Of a stretch of 64,000 nucleotides of DNA, positions 43,173 through 52,689 are shown in pieces. Below the pieces are notes generated by a model. It was not told the origin of the DNA. It saw only the letters and a list, made by a program, of their open reading frames with translations, and did not search any database. The position numbers and the translations under genes were made by a program. Origin of the DNA: Chitinophagaceae bacterium (GTDB lineage Bacteria; Bacteroidota; Bacteroidia; Chitinophagales; Chitinophagaceae); the NCBI GenBank assembly GCA_023957155.1, contig JAMLHK010000004.1, forward strand, positions 62,001 through 126,000. Reading direction: 5' to 3'. Position 1 is the first letter of the stretch. Each line of letters opens with the position of its first letter.

Positions 43173-43625
43173 TTATAACTTTCGTTTTACATAACTACTG
43201 TAATCAGGTACTATGGCTTCATACACCTGGTGCATAAGAGGTGAGGTCATTAAAAAATCTGAACTGGTTCTGTTGCTTGCTGCAGGAATATTCCAAACCA
43301 CAGCCAGGCGAAGTAATGCTTTTACATCCGGATCATGAGGTTGCGCTTCCATGGGATCCCAGAAAAAGATCAATACATCAATTTCCCCGGTGGCAATCAT
43401 AGCGCCGATCTGCTGGTCACCACCTAATGGCCCGCTCAGTAGTTTTTTTACGGGACGGTCAAGCTTTTCTTCAAGCAGCTTTCCCGTAGTACCTGTGGCT
43501 ATCAGTTCATGCCGTGCCAGTACGGACTTATTAAACTCTGCCCATTCCAAAAGATCCCCTTTTTTATTATCATGCGCTACTAATGCGATACGTTTTCGTG
43601 CACTTAAATTACGGGATACTGTCAT
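43173..43625 (-). CDS. mgsA: Methylglyoxal synthase
   Basis: Converts dihydroxyacetone phosphate to methylglyoxal and phosphate, a bypass of lower glycolysis. 150 residues, normal length. ALVAHDNKKGDLLEW (14-29), TGTTG (44-48), catalytic Asp70 in SGPLGGDQQIGA, and FFWDPMEAQPHDPDVKALLR with His/Asp of the active site. Phosphate-binding residues are all present. Confidence 0.95.
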   Translation of the reverse strand: MTVSRNLSARKRIALVAHDNKKGDLLEWAEFNKSVLARHELIATGTTGKLLEEKLDRPVKKLLSGPLGGDQQIGAMIATGEIDVLIFFWDPMEAQPHDPDVKALLRLAVVWNIPAASNRTSSDFLMTSPLMHQVYEAIVPDYSSYVKRKL

Positions 43626-43743
43626 ATATGCTGTTTTATATAGAAAAGTAAAGTCCGGTCAGCAAAAGAGCGGGGCCAGCTCCGCTTATGCCTTGCAATA
43701 ATAAGTTATATTTTTTATCGGGCGGAAGATTAACTACAGGTTG

Positions 43744-43776
43744 AAAAAAAGCCGTTGAAAATTAAATTTCAACGGC
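43744..43776 (-). terminator. Intrinsic terminator of recA
   Basis: On the minus strand a perfect 10-bp stem (43767-43776 with 43751-43760, 6-nt loop) is followed by seven T. It stands 42 bp after the recA stop. Confidence 0.85.
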
Positions 43777-43817
43777 CAACCCTGACTAATCCACCCATTA
43801 TGGAATAATTTCACTAT

Positions 43818-44816
43818 TTATGCTGATTGCAATTCTTTGATTTTTTCCCTGATCTTAGCCTCTATTTCATTTGAAAGCTCAGGATTATCTATCAGCAATT
43901 GCTTTACCGCATCTCTGCCCTGCCCAAGCCTGTCCGAATTATAGCTATACCAGCTCCCGCTTTTTTGTATGATGTTCATTTCAACTCCCATATCAATAAT
44001 CTCCCCCGATTTTGAAATGCCCGCTCCATATACAATATCAAACTCTGCCGAGCGGAATGGAGGCGCTACCTTATTTTTCACCACCTTTACTTTAACCCGG
44101 TTACCTACGGCTTCGTCTCCATCTTTTATTTGTGCCATTCTCCTGATGTCTAACCTCACGGATGCATAAAACTTAAGCGCATTACCACCGGTAGTCGTTT
44201 CCGGGTTGCCAAACATCACCCCGATCTTTTCCCGCAGCTGGTTAATAAAAATACATACCGTATTCGTTTTGCTGATGGTTGCCGTTAATTTACGCAACGC
44301 CTGCGACATTAACCTGGCCTGTAATCCCATTTTACTATCTCCCATTTCCCCCTCCAACTCACTTTTGGGTACAAGAGCCGCAACGGAATCTATTACGACC
44401 ACATCCAACGCCCCTGAAAGAATCAGGCGATCTGCAATTTCAAGGGCCTGCTCTCCATAATCCGGCTGTGAGATCAACAAATTATCTATATCAACACCTA
44501 ACTTCCGGGCATAAGCGCTGTCAAAAGCATGTTCCGCATCAATAATCGCACATACTCCGCCTTTTTTCTGAGCTTCTGCTATTATATGTATGGCAATGGT
44601 CGTCTTACCTGTAGATTCCGGGCCATAAATTTCAATAACTCTCCCTTTAGGCACACCACCAACACCCAAAGCTGCATCTAATCCTATAGATCCCGTAGAG
44701 ATCACTTCGATTTCCTGTACACCTTTTTCATTCATCATCATTACGCTGCCTTTACCGAAATCTTTTTCGATTTTATCCATGGTTAGCTTAAGCGCTTTTA
44801 ATTTTTCATTCGACAT
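43818..44816 (-). CDS. recA: Recombinase RecA
   Basis: Forms filaments on single-stranded DNA for strand exchange and SOS signalling. Start is the ATG at 44816 ([20 protein letters not shown]); an upstream in-frame ATG at 44900 adds a poorly conserved extension. 332 residues. Walker A GPESTGKT (65-72), [13 protein letters not shown] (Walker B), and the L2-loop region with [22 protein letters not shown]-terminal acidic tail is short. I see no clear LexA box upstream; the region holds a repeat element instead. Confidence 0.97.
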   Translation of the reverse strand: MSNEKLKALKLTMDKIEKDFGKGSVMMMNEKGVQEIEVISTGSIGLDAALGVGGVPKGRVIEIYGPESTGKTTIAIHIIAEAQKKGGVCAIIDAEHAFDSAYARKLGVDIDNLLISQPDYGEQALEIADRLILSGALDVVVIDSVAALVPKSELEGEMGDSKMGLQARLMSQALRKLTATISKTNTVCIFINQLREKIGVMFGNPETTTGGNALKFYASVRLDIRRMAQIKDGDEAVGNRVKVKVVKNKVAPPFRSAEFDIVYGAGISKSGEIIDMGVEMNIIQKSGSWYSYNSDRLGQGRDAVKQLLIDNPELSNEIEAKIREKIKELQSA

Positions 44817-44930
44817 AATGGTATAGGTTTTAATGTGCTCAAAATTAATTGTTGGATGTAAAGATAGCGATAAATTTATCAACACTAATAAATTTAGCAA
44901 AAAAACTAAAAAAATTATTTTAAGAATTTC

Positions 44931-45030
44931 AAGTCCCAGGTTACAAGGTGCAGGTTACAGGTTTCAAGTTGCAGGTTGTAAGATATAAGATACATGGAAT
45001 TTCCCCTGAAACCTGCAACCTGGGACCTGA
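44931..45030. repeat. CCTG-type repeat with long imperfect hairpin
   Basis: The left half (44931-44974) contains CAGGTTACAGGTTTCAAG, and the right half (45005-45030) contains CCTGAAACCTGCAACCTGGG; they are complementary at most positions, so the RNA can fold into a hairpin about 100 nt long. Same word family as at 8991, 13427 and 32770. It lies between recA and gldJ. Confidence 0.6.
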
Positions 45031-45054
45031 GACAACTACAGTGGTATACGTGCA

Positions 45055-45085
45055 TAAAAAAAATACCCTCTCCGGAGAGAAGGTA
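45055..45085 (-). terminator. Intrinsic terminator of gldJ
   Basis: A hairpin with the 12-bp palindrome CTCTCCGGAGAG and outer TACC/GGTA arms (45064-45085) is followed on the minus strand by eight T. It starts 25 bp after the gldJ stop. Confidence 0.8.
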
Positions 45086-45110
45086 CTTTCTTTATAAAAA
45101 AAGATGAAGA

Positions 45111-46670
45111 TTAATTTTTACGGGAATTCTGACGGCGTTTGCTCCAGTTATTACCCGGTTTAAATCCGTTGCCTTCCTGGCTTCCTACCCTGTCCATAGC
45201 ACAACGGAAACCAACCGTGCTGCTACCCTGCGTTTCATCAAGGAAACGGCGTGTGCCGGGGCTGAGCCAGTAAGCGCGATCGTTCCAGCTACCGCCTTTA
45301 ATTACTCTTGCATGGTCGCTGATCAAAGTGGTTTTTCCATAACCATAAGTAACCTGTGAAGCAGAGTCACCATCCAGAAAGTCAATTACATTACCTCTCT
45401 GGTAGTTACGACGATCCTTACTTTCCTCATCGGTAACATATTCTTTTACTACCCTGCCGAGGCTATCGCGCTCAAACTCGTTATTTTCGTTTTTCTTGAA
45501 TTTCTCAAAGCGGTTACCACGATATGGGTTGAAGTCATCATTATCAAGACTGGATAACGGGCGATATACATCGGATACCCATTCATTCACATTTCCGGAC
45601 ATATTATACAGTCCAAACCCATTAGGATAGAAAGCATCCACCGGGCCGGGTATAGAAGCATTATCATTTAATCCTCCGGCAACACCCATCATATCACCAC
45701 TGCCCCGCTTAAAGTTAGCCAGGAATTTACCCTGCCAGCTGCCTCTGCGGCCATCGCGTAAGCCATTTACATTCTGGCTCCAGGAGTATACCTGTTTTTC
45801 TTTAATCAGCTCCTCACCGCTGCCATTTGATTTTTTCTTTGGTTTGGGGTTTTGACCTATATATCCATACGCTGCATATTCCCATTCTGCTTCGGTAGGC
45901 AGCCTGTAGTTGGGGAGCAGGTACCCGTCATCAAAGGATACTTTTGTCCTAGGTCTCCCGTTAGCATCCATCAGGGGATTTTTCTTGGGCTTACCCGGCT
46001 GAGGCTGGTACAGATCTTTCAGGTATGCCTGCGTATTGAAGTTTTCCTGCCCCTGCCCCTGCAATGTTTTTAACTGGTTCTTATTAATATATCCTTTTTC
46101 AACAAGGATTCTTTCATTTACCCTGTCACCGCGCCAGAGGCAAAAATCATTGGCCTGCTTCCAGCTTACACCTACTACCGGATAATAATTATAAGAAGGG
46201 TGGCGGAAATAATACTCTACCAATGGTTCATTATATGCCAGCTCTTCTCTCCAGACTAAAGTATCGGGTCTTGCCGCTTCCACAACCGCACTATACTGGG
46301 GATCATCGAATACTGATTCCAGCCAGTGCAGGTATTCACGATAGTGAACATTGGCAACTTCGGTTTTATCTATATAAAATGAAGATACTGTTACCCGGCG
46401 CGGAATATTATTCCAGTCTCCCATAACATCCTCATCTGTTGCACCCATAGTAAAGGTACCCCCCTGTACAAACACCAGTCCGGGACCGGTATTTTGTTCC
46501 TTTTCTTTAGATACATTGAAACCTCCCATGTTTTTGTCGTTGTAGTTCCAACCGGTCACATCCGATTTATCGAGCTTCTTCTTGCCAAGAAGTCCATTTT
46601 TACAGGAACTAAACAACAGGGCAACTGCGGATAAAAAAAGCAAGCTTTTAGAATTCAGTAGTCTTTGCAT
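45111..46670 (-). CDS. gldJ: Gliding-motility lipoprotein GldJ
   Basis: 519 residues. Lipoprotein signal with lipobox Cys in LLFSSCKNG (near 23). Two formylglycine-generating-enzyme-like (SUMF1) segments: GPGLVFVQGGTFTMGATDEDV near 64 and, after a long insertion, GNVNEWVSDVYRP near 360 and GFRCAMDRV near the C-terminus. The leading TGWNYNDKNMGGF matches GldJ rather than its paralog GldK. It is an outer-membrane lipoprotein of the gliding/type IX secretion machinery. Opposite in orientation to porV, another part of that machinery, with a 564-bp gap between. Confidence 0.85.
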   Translation of the reverse strand: MQRLLNSKSLLFLSAVALLFSSCKNGLLGKKKLDKSDVTGWNYNDKNMGGFNVSKEKEQNTGPGLVFVQGGTFTMGATDEDVMGDWNNIPRRVTVSSFYIDKTEVANVHYREYLHWLESVFDDPQYSAVVEAARPDTLVWREELAYNEPLVEYYFRHPSYNYYPVVGVSWKQANDFCLWRGDRVNERILVEKGYINKNQLKTLQGQGQENFNTQAYLKDLYQPQPGKPKKNPLMDANGRPRTKVSFDDGYLLPNYRLPTEAEWEYAAYGYIGQNPKPKKKSNGSGEELIKEKQVYSWSQNVNGLRDGRRGSWQGKFLANFKRGSGDMMGVAGGLNDNASIPGPVDAFYPNGFGLYNMSGNVNEWVSDVYRPLSSLDNDDFNPYRGNRFEKFKKNENNEFERDSLGRVVKEYVTDEESKDRRNYQRGNVIDFLDGDSASQVTYGYGKTTLISDHARVIKGGSWNDRAYWLSPGTRRFLDETQGSSTVGFRCAMDRVGSQEGNGFKPGNNWSKRRQNSRKN

Positions 46671-47234
46671 TTTGCTGGATTTAAACTAAAAAAGATAACG
46701 GGTATATGTTTTAAATATTGTAAATAAGGCAAATAAAAGCAGGAGGTACCCTCTCTTTTTACCAGTTTACCTTTAAAATGAACAGGGTGCAATTTAATTA
46801 CTTTACAAAAAGTCCGGTAGTCTTTTGCATTTAATTAAATGCTAAACTTACAAAGCCCGGCTGTAATTAAGCCAATGCAGTGAAAATCATACACAAAACA
46901 ATATTTATTTTTCTACTCCGTTTCTATAAAAGGTTTATGAAAAATGAGGCATGGTAATTGTTAAATCAGGCTGTTTTCCGAAGGATGTTAACAAATTTGA
47001 GGACGAAAAGCCCGAAAAAACAAAAAACAGGGTATTACTTTGCAAACCAATTTCATAACGTATTAAACGGGAGTATTCTATTGAATAAAATGCTACTTTT
47101 TTATTCTTTTTCAATCAAACGCAATTTCTGATGAAATGGAACATAAAAACTTTCGGACAGCGTTATACCTGGTACGATGAAATTTATTATGTGTAAATAC
47201 ATCAGACAAAAGTGCAAAAACTAAAAACATACAG
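46671..47234. other. Divergent promoter region between gldJ and porV
   Basis: 564 bp without a plausible gene. The minus strand near 46690-46697 reads TATCTTTT, and the plus strand near 47036-47043 reads TTACTTTG; each is one mismatch from TAnnTTTG and may drive gldJ and porV. The rest is AT-rich with no repeat of note. Confidence 0.4.
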
Positions 47235-48374
47235 ATGAAACATTCTTTGAGGAGATTTTCTGTTGCCGGCCTACTGCTCATCGGTGTATCGGTAAATGCT
47301 TTCGGGCAAGCCAAACCCGTAAATATTGTCACTACTGCAGTCCCGTTCTTACGTATTTCACCTGATGCACGCGCAGGAGGTATGGGCGATATGGGTATAT
47401 CTACCACCCCGGATATCAATTCTCAATTCTATAATGTTGCCAAATACCCTTTTACCCAGGGTAATGCAGGGCTGGGTGTTACTTATACCCCCTGGTTAAA
47501 GGATCTCGGATTGAATGATGTTTACCTGGCTTCATTAGCCGGGTACTACAAGCTGGATGACCAACAGGCTATTTCAGGATCATTACGCTATTTCAGTCTC
47601 GGTAATATTCAGTTTACGGACGCATTGGGATATGATCTGAATAGTTTTAATCCCCGGGAATTCGGATTGGATCTTGGCTATTCGCGCAAATTATCCGACC
47701 AGTTATCCTTAGGCGTAGCGCTACGCTATGTATATTCTAACCTGGCAGGCGGGGCATCTACCCAGGGATATTCATACAAAGCCGGTACTGCTGTTGCCGG
47801 AGATATCGGGTTATATTACACAACAGCTAATGAAGACGGGCAGGGCTGGAACATTGGCGCAGCCTTCACTAACCTCGGCTCTAAAATTTCATACACTTCC
47901 GATGCTACCCAGCGTAATTTCATACCGGCTAATTTTGGCGTAGGCGCCGGACACACCTGGGTGAGCAACGAAGTACATAAAATAACACTGAGCGGTGAAC
48001 TTAATAAACTGCTGGTACCTGCACCACCGGCCGGTGATGATGTAACCCAGGAAGAATTTGACAAATACAATAGCGATGGAGTTGTGGCCGGCTGGTTCAA
48101 ATCTTTCAGCAACAATGCACTTGCTTATTCTGTGGGCGGAGAATATATGTATAATGACCAGTTTGCTTTAAGGGCGGGTTATTATGGTGAAAGCGCCAAT
48201 ATGGGTAAAAGAAGCTATGTTACCTTGGGTTTGGGCATCAATTATAATATTTTCGGGTTAAATTTTTCTTATCTCCTGCCTTCCGGCAACGGGGTAAACA
48301 GGAACCCGCTTTCCAATACTATCCGGTTCAGCCTGCTGTTTAATTTCGGAGGCGGGATAGAAAGGGACAATTAA
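47235..48374 (+). CDS. porV: Type IX secretion outer-membrane protein PorV
   Basis: 379 residues, signal peptide ending NAFGQ. The mature start (PVNIVTTAVPFLRISPDARAGGMGDMG) is the conserved lid region of PorV/LptO. The remainder is a 14-stranded FadL-like barrel (alternating GLGVTYTPWL, YYKLDDQQAISGSLRYFSLG and so on), ending in IRFSLLFNFGGGI. PorV escorts substrates from the SprA translocon and works with the PorU sortase. PorU, often adjacent, is not in this window. Own terminator at 48402. Confidence 0.9.
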   Translation: MKHSLRRFSVAGLLLIGVSVNAFGQAKPVNIVTTAVPFLRISPDARAGGMGDMGISTTPDINSQFYNVAKYPFTQGNAGLGVTYTPWLKDLGLNDVYLASLAGYYKLDDQQAISGSLRYFSLGNIQFTDALGYDLNSFNPREFGLDLGYSRKLSDQLSLGVALRYVYSNLAGGASTQGYSYKAGTAVAGDIGLYYTTANEDGQGWNIGAAFTNLGSKISYTSDATQRNFIPANFGVGAGHTWVSNEVHKITLSGELNKLLVPAPPAGDDVTQEEFDKYNSDGVVAGWFKSFSNNALAYSVGGEYMYNDQFALRAGYYGESANMGKRSYVTLGLGINYNIFGLNFSYLLPSGNGVNRNPLSNTIRFSLLFNFGGGIERDN

Positions 48375-48401
48375 ATACAATAACAAACCTAATTTTGCCG
48401 G

Positions 48402-48440
48402 CCCAACAGGTTAATATAATCTGTTGGGTCTTTTCTTTTT
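48402..48440 (+). terminator. Intrinsic terminator of porV
   Basis: CCCAACAG (48402-48409) pairs with CTGTTGGG (48421-48428), followed by TCTTTTCTTTTT. Confidence 0.75.
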
Positions 48441-48447
48441 ACTTTAG
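48440..48447 (+). promoter_or_regulatory. Promoter -7 element of ispF
   Basis: TACTTTAG, one mismatch from TAnnTTTG, directly after the porV terminator and 9 bp before the ispF ATG, so the leader would be only a few bases. Confidence 0.4.
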
Positions 48448-48456
48448 CAAAAAAAT

Positions 48457-48939
48457 ATGTCGTACCGGATAGGATCAGGAGTTGACTTTCACCAGTTAAC
48501 CGAAGGAAAAAAATTATGGATCGGTGGTATCGAGATACCCCATTATAAAGGTTCGCTGGGGCACAGTGACGCCGATGTACTGTTGCATGCCATTTGCGAT
48601 GCCCTGTTGGGTGCATTAAGCTTAGGCGATATCGGATTTCATTTCCCCAATACTTCAGCAGAATTTAAGGACATAGACAGTAAGATTTTACTGCAACGTA
48701 CTTACACCCTCATACAGGAAGAAGGATACAACGTAGTTAATATAGATTCCACGCTTTGCCTGGAGCGTCCCAAAATAAGTCCATATATAGTGAAAATGCG
48801 CGAAACGATAGCCGGCATACTGGAACTTAATGTTAAGGATGTTTCGATTAAAGCCACCACCACGGAACAAATGGGCTTTGCCGGGCGCGAGGAGGGACTG
48901 ATGGCCTACGCAACGGTGCTGTTGGAAAAGAAGATGTAA
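48457..48939 (+). CDS. ispF: 2-C-methyl-D-erythritol 2,4-cyclodiphosphate synthase
   Basis: MEP-pathway step that makes the isoprenoid precursor cyclodiphosphate. 160 residues, a normal trimeric enzyme. GSGVDFHQL (zinc-binding Asp/His near 10-12), [19 protein letters not shown] (near 34-52), [15 protein letters not shown] near 132. Supplies the prenyl pathway that the synthase at 4909 would also draw on. Confidence 0.96.
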   Translation: MSYRIGSGVDFHQLTEGKKLWIGGIEIPHYKGSLGHSDADVLLHAICDALLGALSLGDIGFHFPNTSAEFKDIDSKILLQRTYTLIQEEGYNVVNIDSTLCLERPKISPYIVKMRETIAGILELNVKDVSIKATTTEQMGFAGREEGLMAYATVLLEKKM

Positions 48940-49079
48940 AAATGCGAAAGTCTACCCGCAGGCGGATGTAAAACGAAATTCTCCGGCACCCTACAAAAGG
49001 AAGCGATCAGTCCGCATTTGATAAAGTGCGAAGTGATGATTATAGTCATCTGAAAGAAAGCATTCTCCTCCAATAGTCT

Positions 49080-49087
49080 TATTTTTG
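49080..49087 (+). promoter_or_regulatory. Promoter -7 element of dut
   Basis: TATTTTTG matches TAnnTTTG exactly and ends only 4 bases before the dut ATG at 49092, so a transcript would begin at or next to the start codon. Confidence 0.5.
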
Positions 49088-49091
49088 CGCC

Positions 49092-49538
49092 ATGTCATCA
49101 GCACTTTCGATCAAGATCATTAATCAGTCGGGTAATCCGCTCCCCGCGTATGCAACACCCGGAGCCTCGGGTATGGATATCCGCGCTGCGCTTACCTCAC
49201 CCGTTATTTTACAACCCCTGGAACGCACGCTGATCCCTACGGGATTATTTGTTGAAATACCTCTGGGTTATGAGATACAGGTTCGTCCGCGCAGCGGATT
49301 AGCGGTAAAACAGGGAATTACCTGCCTGAATACACCGGGCACCATAGATTCGGATTATCGTGGTGAAATAAAAGTTATACTCATTAACCTTTCCAACGAA
49401 GCACAGCACATTCAGCCGGGAGACAGGATCGCCCAGTTGGTTGTGCAGCGGGTAGAAACAGCCCGGTGGGAGTTAGCGGAAGAAATAAGTATAACCTCAA
49501 GAAACGATGGTGGCTTCGGGCATACCGGGAAAAATTAA
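49092..49538 (+). CDS. dut: dUTP diphosphatase
   Basis: Hydrolyses dUTP, keeping uracil out of DNA and supplying dUMP. 148 residues, trimeric type, with all five motifs: PGASGMDIRA (motif 1, near 24-33), RPRSGLAVKQGI (motif 2, near 76), GTIDSDYRGEIKV (motif 3), PGDRIAQLVVQ (motif 4) and the C-terminal arm RNDGGFGHTGK (motif 5). The next gene begins 12 bp later. Confidence 0.96.
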   Translation: MSSALSIKIINQSGNPLPAYATPGASGMDIRAALTSPVILQPLERTLIPTGLFVEIPLGYEIQVRPRSGLAVKQGITCLNTPGTIDSDYRGEIKVILINLSNEAQHIQPGDRIAQLVVQRVETARWELAEEISITSRNDGGFGHTGKN

Positions 49539-49550
49539 TTCAGCTGAAAA

Positions 49551-50369
49551 ATGTCCATGCGGTTTTTCTTAACACTACTTTCTTTTGCTACTGTGATTTA
49601 CAGTTGCCGCAGTTCAAAAAAAATTCAGTCTGCCATTACCAAAAAAGATACCCTCATTACGGTATTGGTTAATCCTGGCGCTACCGATTCGGCCAGGTTA
49701 GTACACGAAACCATTGATAAAATAAGAACGAATCATATTGATTTCGAAACTTTTTCTTCTAAAATAAAGGTACTGTACCGGGATAATAAGCAACGAAACT
49801 ACGATTTCAATGCGTTTGTACGTATTCAGAAAGACAGCGCTATCTGGCTGTCTGTCAACGCTGCGCTGGGGATCGAAGCTTTCCGGGTTTTAATTACGCC
49901 CGACAGCGTAAAGCTAATGGACAGATTAGCCAAAGGAATACAATACCGCTCCGTTGAGTATATCAGGGAAATTGTACAGCTACCGGTAGATTTCTATACT
50001 TTACAGGATCTCATAGTAGGTAACCCCGTATATTTAGACAGCACCCAGGTAACGATGTACAGGGAAAGAGAAAGTTCCATCTCTCTTTCCACTATGGGCG
50101 ACTTTTTTAAACACCTGCTGTCGTTAAGAAAAGAGGATTATGCCGTGTTACATAGCAAGCTGGATGATGTGGACCCGGGGCGCAGCCGTACAGCCGACTT
50201 TACCTATAATGATTACATGATGATAAACGGCCGGCTCTTCTCCACGAAAAGAATCATCACCGTTGCCGAAAAAACCAAAATAGATTTAAGCCTTGATTAC
50301 AAGCAGGTGGAATTTGATAAACCCCAGACTTATCCCTTTACCATACCACGTAGTTACAACATTGAATAA
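49551..50369 (+). CDS. DUF4292 lipoprotein
   Basis: 272 residues. Lipoprotein signal with lipobox Cys in FATVIYSCRSSKK (near 19). The mature part has KTISSKIKVLYRDN-like FSSKIKVLYRDNKQRNYDFNAFVRIQKDSAIWLSV, which matches DUF4292, a LolA/LppX-like concave beta fold found in Bacteroidota. A role in carrying lipid or lipoprotein through the periplasm is plausible from the fold. It is followed by an EnvC-like gene; this pair is widely conserved next to each other in the phylum. Confidence 0.82.
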   Translation: MSMRFFLTLLSFATVIYSCRSSKKIQSAITKKDTLITVLVNPGATDSARLVHETIDKIRTNHIDFETFSSKIKVLYRDNKQRNYDFNAFVRIQKDSAIWLSVNAALGIEAFRVLITPDSVKLMDRLAKGIQYRSVEYIREIVQLPVDFYTLQDLIVGNPVYLDSTQVTMYRERESSISLSTMGDFFKHLLSLRKEDYAVLHSKLDDVDPGRSRTADFTYNDYMMINGRLFSTKRIITVAEKTKIDLSLDYKQVEFDKPQTYPFTIPRSYNIE

Positions 50370-50441
50370 TTTTAACAATATTCCGTACAATCACTAAAAT
50401 ATACCATCGTTATTTGCAGTATAAATCTTAAAATATCCGGC

Positions 50442-51737
50442 ATGCGCAAGTTTTTTCCCCTGTTATTCTTATTCTTCTGCGGCTTTTATACGATCTCATC
50501 ACAAGCCCAGTCAAAGGCTGAATTGGAAAACCAGCGCAAGCAAATACAACAGGAGATTGAGGATTTAAGAAAATCACAAAGCACCATTCGGAAAAGCAAA
50601 AAAGAGGGATTGGACCAGTTGGCCCGTATCAAGAACCTGATCCGGAAAAGAGATGCTATTATAGAAACCATTAACCGGCAGGTGCGGTTGATCAATAACG
50701 ATATTGAAACCAACGACCGGGAAATAGCCCGGTTAAAAAATGAACTGGATACCCTAAAGGTACAGTATGCCAAAACCATTGAATATGCATATAAAAACAG
50801 GACCAGTTATGATATGCTCAATTTCATCTTCTCGGCCGTAAGTTTTAACGATGCCATCAAACGGGTTGCCTACCTGAAAGCATACCGTGAATACAGGGGT
50901 AAACAGGTTGATAATATCTACCAGACCCAGACCCTGTTAGCACAAAAAAACCAGACACTCGCTGCAAATAAAACCCTCAAAACACAAACACTTGCCGAGC
51001 AAAGCCAGCAAATGAAAAAGCTGGAGGATGAAAAAAAGCAAAAAGATGCAGTTGTTTCCCAGTTGAAGCTTAAAGAGCAGGAGTTAGACAAACAACTCGC
51101 CTCTAAAAGAAAATTAGAGAACAATATAAGAAATTCTATTGCGGCTATTATCCGGAGAGAGATCATGGAGGCGGAGAAAGCAGAAAAAGCCAAACGTGAA
51201 GCAGCGGCCAAAGCAGCCGGAGGAACCGTAAAAGCAGCTACCCCTGCCGCCAGCTCTACCAGCACCCGTGCAGCCAATAAGCTCGAGAATACGCCGGAAG
51301 TCACTGCCGTTTCTGTCGGATTTGAAAATAACCGGAGAAAGCTCCCCTGGCCGGTTGCCAAGGGCGATATAACCGGTCCCTTTGGCAGGCATAAAATAGA
51401 AGGAACCCGTTTATATGAAGACAATATCGGCATTTATATCCAAACCCCTATCGGCGCATCGGTAAAAGCGGTATACGAAGGAACGGTATCATCCGTTCAC
51501 AGCTTTGGCCCGGTATCAGCCGTAACCATCCGGCATGGTAAATACCTTACTACTTACTATAACCTCACCGGTATAAACGTATCAAAAGATCAGGAGGTAA
51601 AATTGGGCCAGGAAATCGGGAAGGCTGCCGAATCAGAAGATGAAGACGGTATAGGTAAAGTGCTTTTCGTTGTTACGGTAGTGGTGGGTAATAGCCCCAA
51701 ATATCTTAACCCCGAAGATTGGATCAAGCCCCGGTAA
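50442..51737 (+). CDS. EnvC-like murein hydrolase activator (degenerate M23 domain)
   Basis: 431 residues, signal peptide ending SSQAQ. Residues 24-245 are a long coiled coil (KAELENQRKQIQQEIEDLRK, later KKLEDEKKQKDAVVSQL). An Ala/Thr-rich linker leads to a LytM (M23) domain, about 310-431. The catalytic residues are lost: the first metal His region reads EDNIGIYIQTP in place of HxGxD, TYYNL replaces YxHL, and the HLHFE-type end reads GKVLFVVTV. The protein should therefore not cut murein but, like E. coli EnvC, activate an amidase during cell division. No amidase gene is in the window. Confidence 0.85.
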   Translation: MRKFFPLLFLFFCGFYTISSQAQSKAELENQRKQIQQEIEDLRKSQSTIRKSKKEGLDQLARIKNLIRKRDAIIETINRQVRLINNDIETNDREIARLKNELDTLKVQYAKTIEYAYKNRTSYDMLNFIFSAVSFNDAIKRVAYLKAYREYRGKQVDNIYQTQTLLAQKNQTLAANKTLKTQTLAEQSQQMKKLEDEKKQKDAVVSQLKLKEQELDKQLASKRKLENNIRNSIAAIIRREIMEAEKAEKAKREAAAKAAGGTVKAATPAASSTSTRAANKLENTPEVTAVSVGFENNRRKLPWPVAKGDITGPFGRHKIEGTRLYEDNIGIYIQTPIGASVKAVYEGTVSSVHSFGPVSAVTIRHGKYLTTYYNLTGINVSKDQEVKLGQEIGKAAESEDEDGIGKVLFVVTVVVGNSPKYLNPEDWIKPR

Positions 51738-51870
51738 CCACGATCTATAGCATATTGAACCCCGTTGCTCAGCGACAGGAAACTCAATGGCGCATCCCCG
51801 ATATGCTTTAGTTGAAATTACCATCGTACTTCACGTAAAATTCCATTAGCTTACACTAAAATAAAATGAT

Positions 51871-52689
51871 ATGTCATTTAGTGGAAAAACCGTTTTTATT
51901 ACCGGTGGCAGCAGGGGAATTGGTAAAGCCATAGCCTTACGTTTGGCAAAAGAAGGTGCGCAGATCACTATTGCGGCTAAATCAGTTGAAGAAAATCCAA
52001 AATTGGGGGGTACCATCTTTTCAGCAGCAAAAGAAATAACAGAAGCAGGAGGGAAAGCCTTACCTGTTCAATGTGATATCCGGTATGAAGAACAAATAGA
52101 TCATGCCATAAACCAAACCATTGAAACCTTTGGCGGTATTGATATGCTTATTAACAATGCATCGGCCATATCGCTTACTCCTACAGAAAAAACAGACTCT
52201 AAACGCTTTGATTTGATGCACGATATCAATGTGCGGGGTACATTTTTTGTAAGTAAAGCCTGCATTCCCCACCTGCGAAAAGGCAGGAACCCGCATATTC
52301 TTAATCTATCGCCCCCGATTAACATGCAGGCTAAATGGTTCGGTAATCACCTGGCATATACGCTCAGCAAATACAATATGAGCATGATTGCCTTGGGACT
52401 GGCTGATGAGTTAAAAAAGGATAAAATAGGCGTTAATACACTTTGGCCGCGAACCACCATTGCTACCGCTGCGGTACAAAATTTACTGGGTGGTGATGCA
52501 TTGATGAACATGAGCCGTACACCCGATATCGTTGCCGATGCCGCCTATTATATTTTATCAAGATCATCTGAGAGCTGTACGGGTAATTTCTTCATTGATG
52601 AGGAGGTACTGAAACAGGAAGGCATCGCCGATCTTGAAAAATACAGCGTGGTGCCCGGTGCGAAATTGTATACCGATCTTTTTTTATAA
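51871..52689 (+). CDS. Short-chain dehydrogenase/reductase (HSDL2-like)
   Basis: 272 residues, classical SDR: TGGSRGIGKAIALRLA (11-26, NAD(P) site), DMLINNASAISLTPT (near 90), and the catalytic Tyr/Lys in YTLSKYNMS. The NLSPPINMQAKWFG and C-terminal LSRSSESCTGNFFIDEEVL parts resemble the bacterial HSDL2 group, whose substrates are unknown. It sits just before an AT-rich accessory insert. Confidence 0.85.
   Translation: MSFSGKTVFITGGSRGIGKAIALRLAKEGAQITIAAKSVEENPKLGGTIFSAAKEITEAGGKALPVQCDIRYEEQIDHAINQTIETFGGIDMLINNASAISLTPTEKTDSKRFDLMHDINVRGTFFVSKACIPHLRKGRNPHILNLSPPINMQAKWFGNHLAYTLSKYNMSMIALGLADELKKDKIGVNTLWPRTTIATAAVQNLLGGDALMNMSRTPDIVADAAYYILSRSSESCTGNFFIDEEVLKQEGIADLEKYSVVPGAKLYTDLFL

Noticed and set aside
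44817-44930. LexA/SOS box before recA
   Set aside because: No convincing dyad of a known LexA type was found in the recA upstream region.
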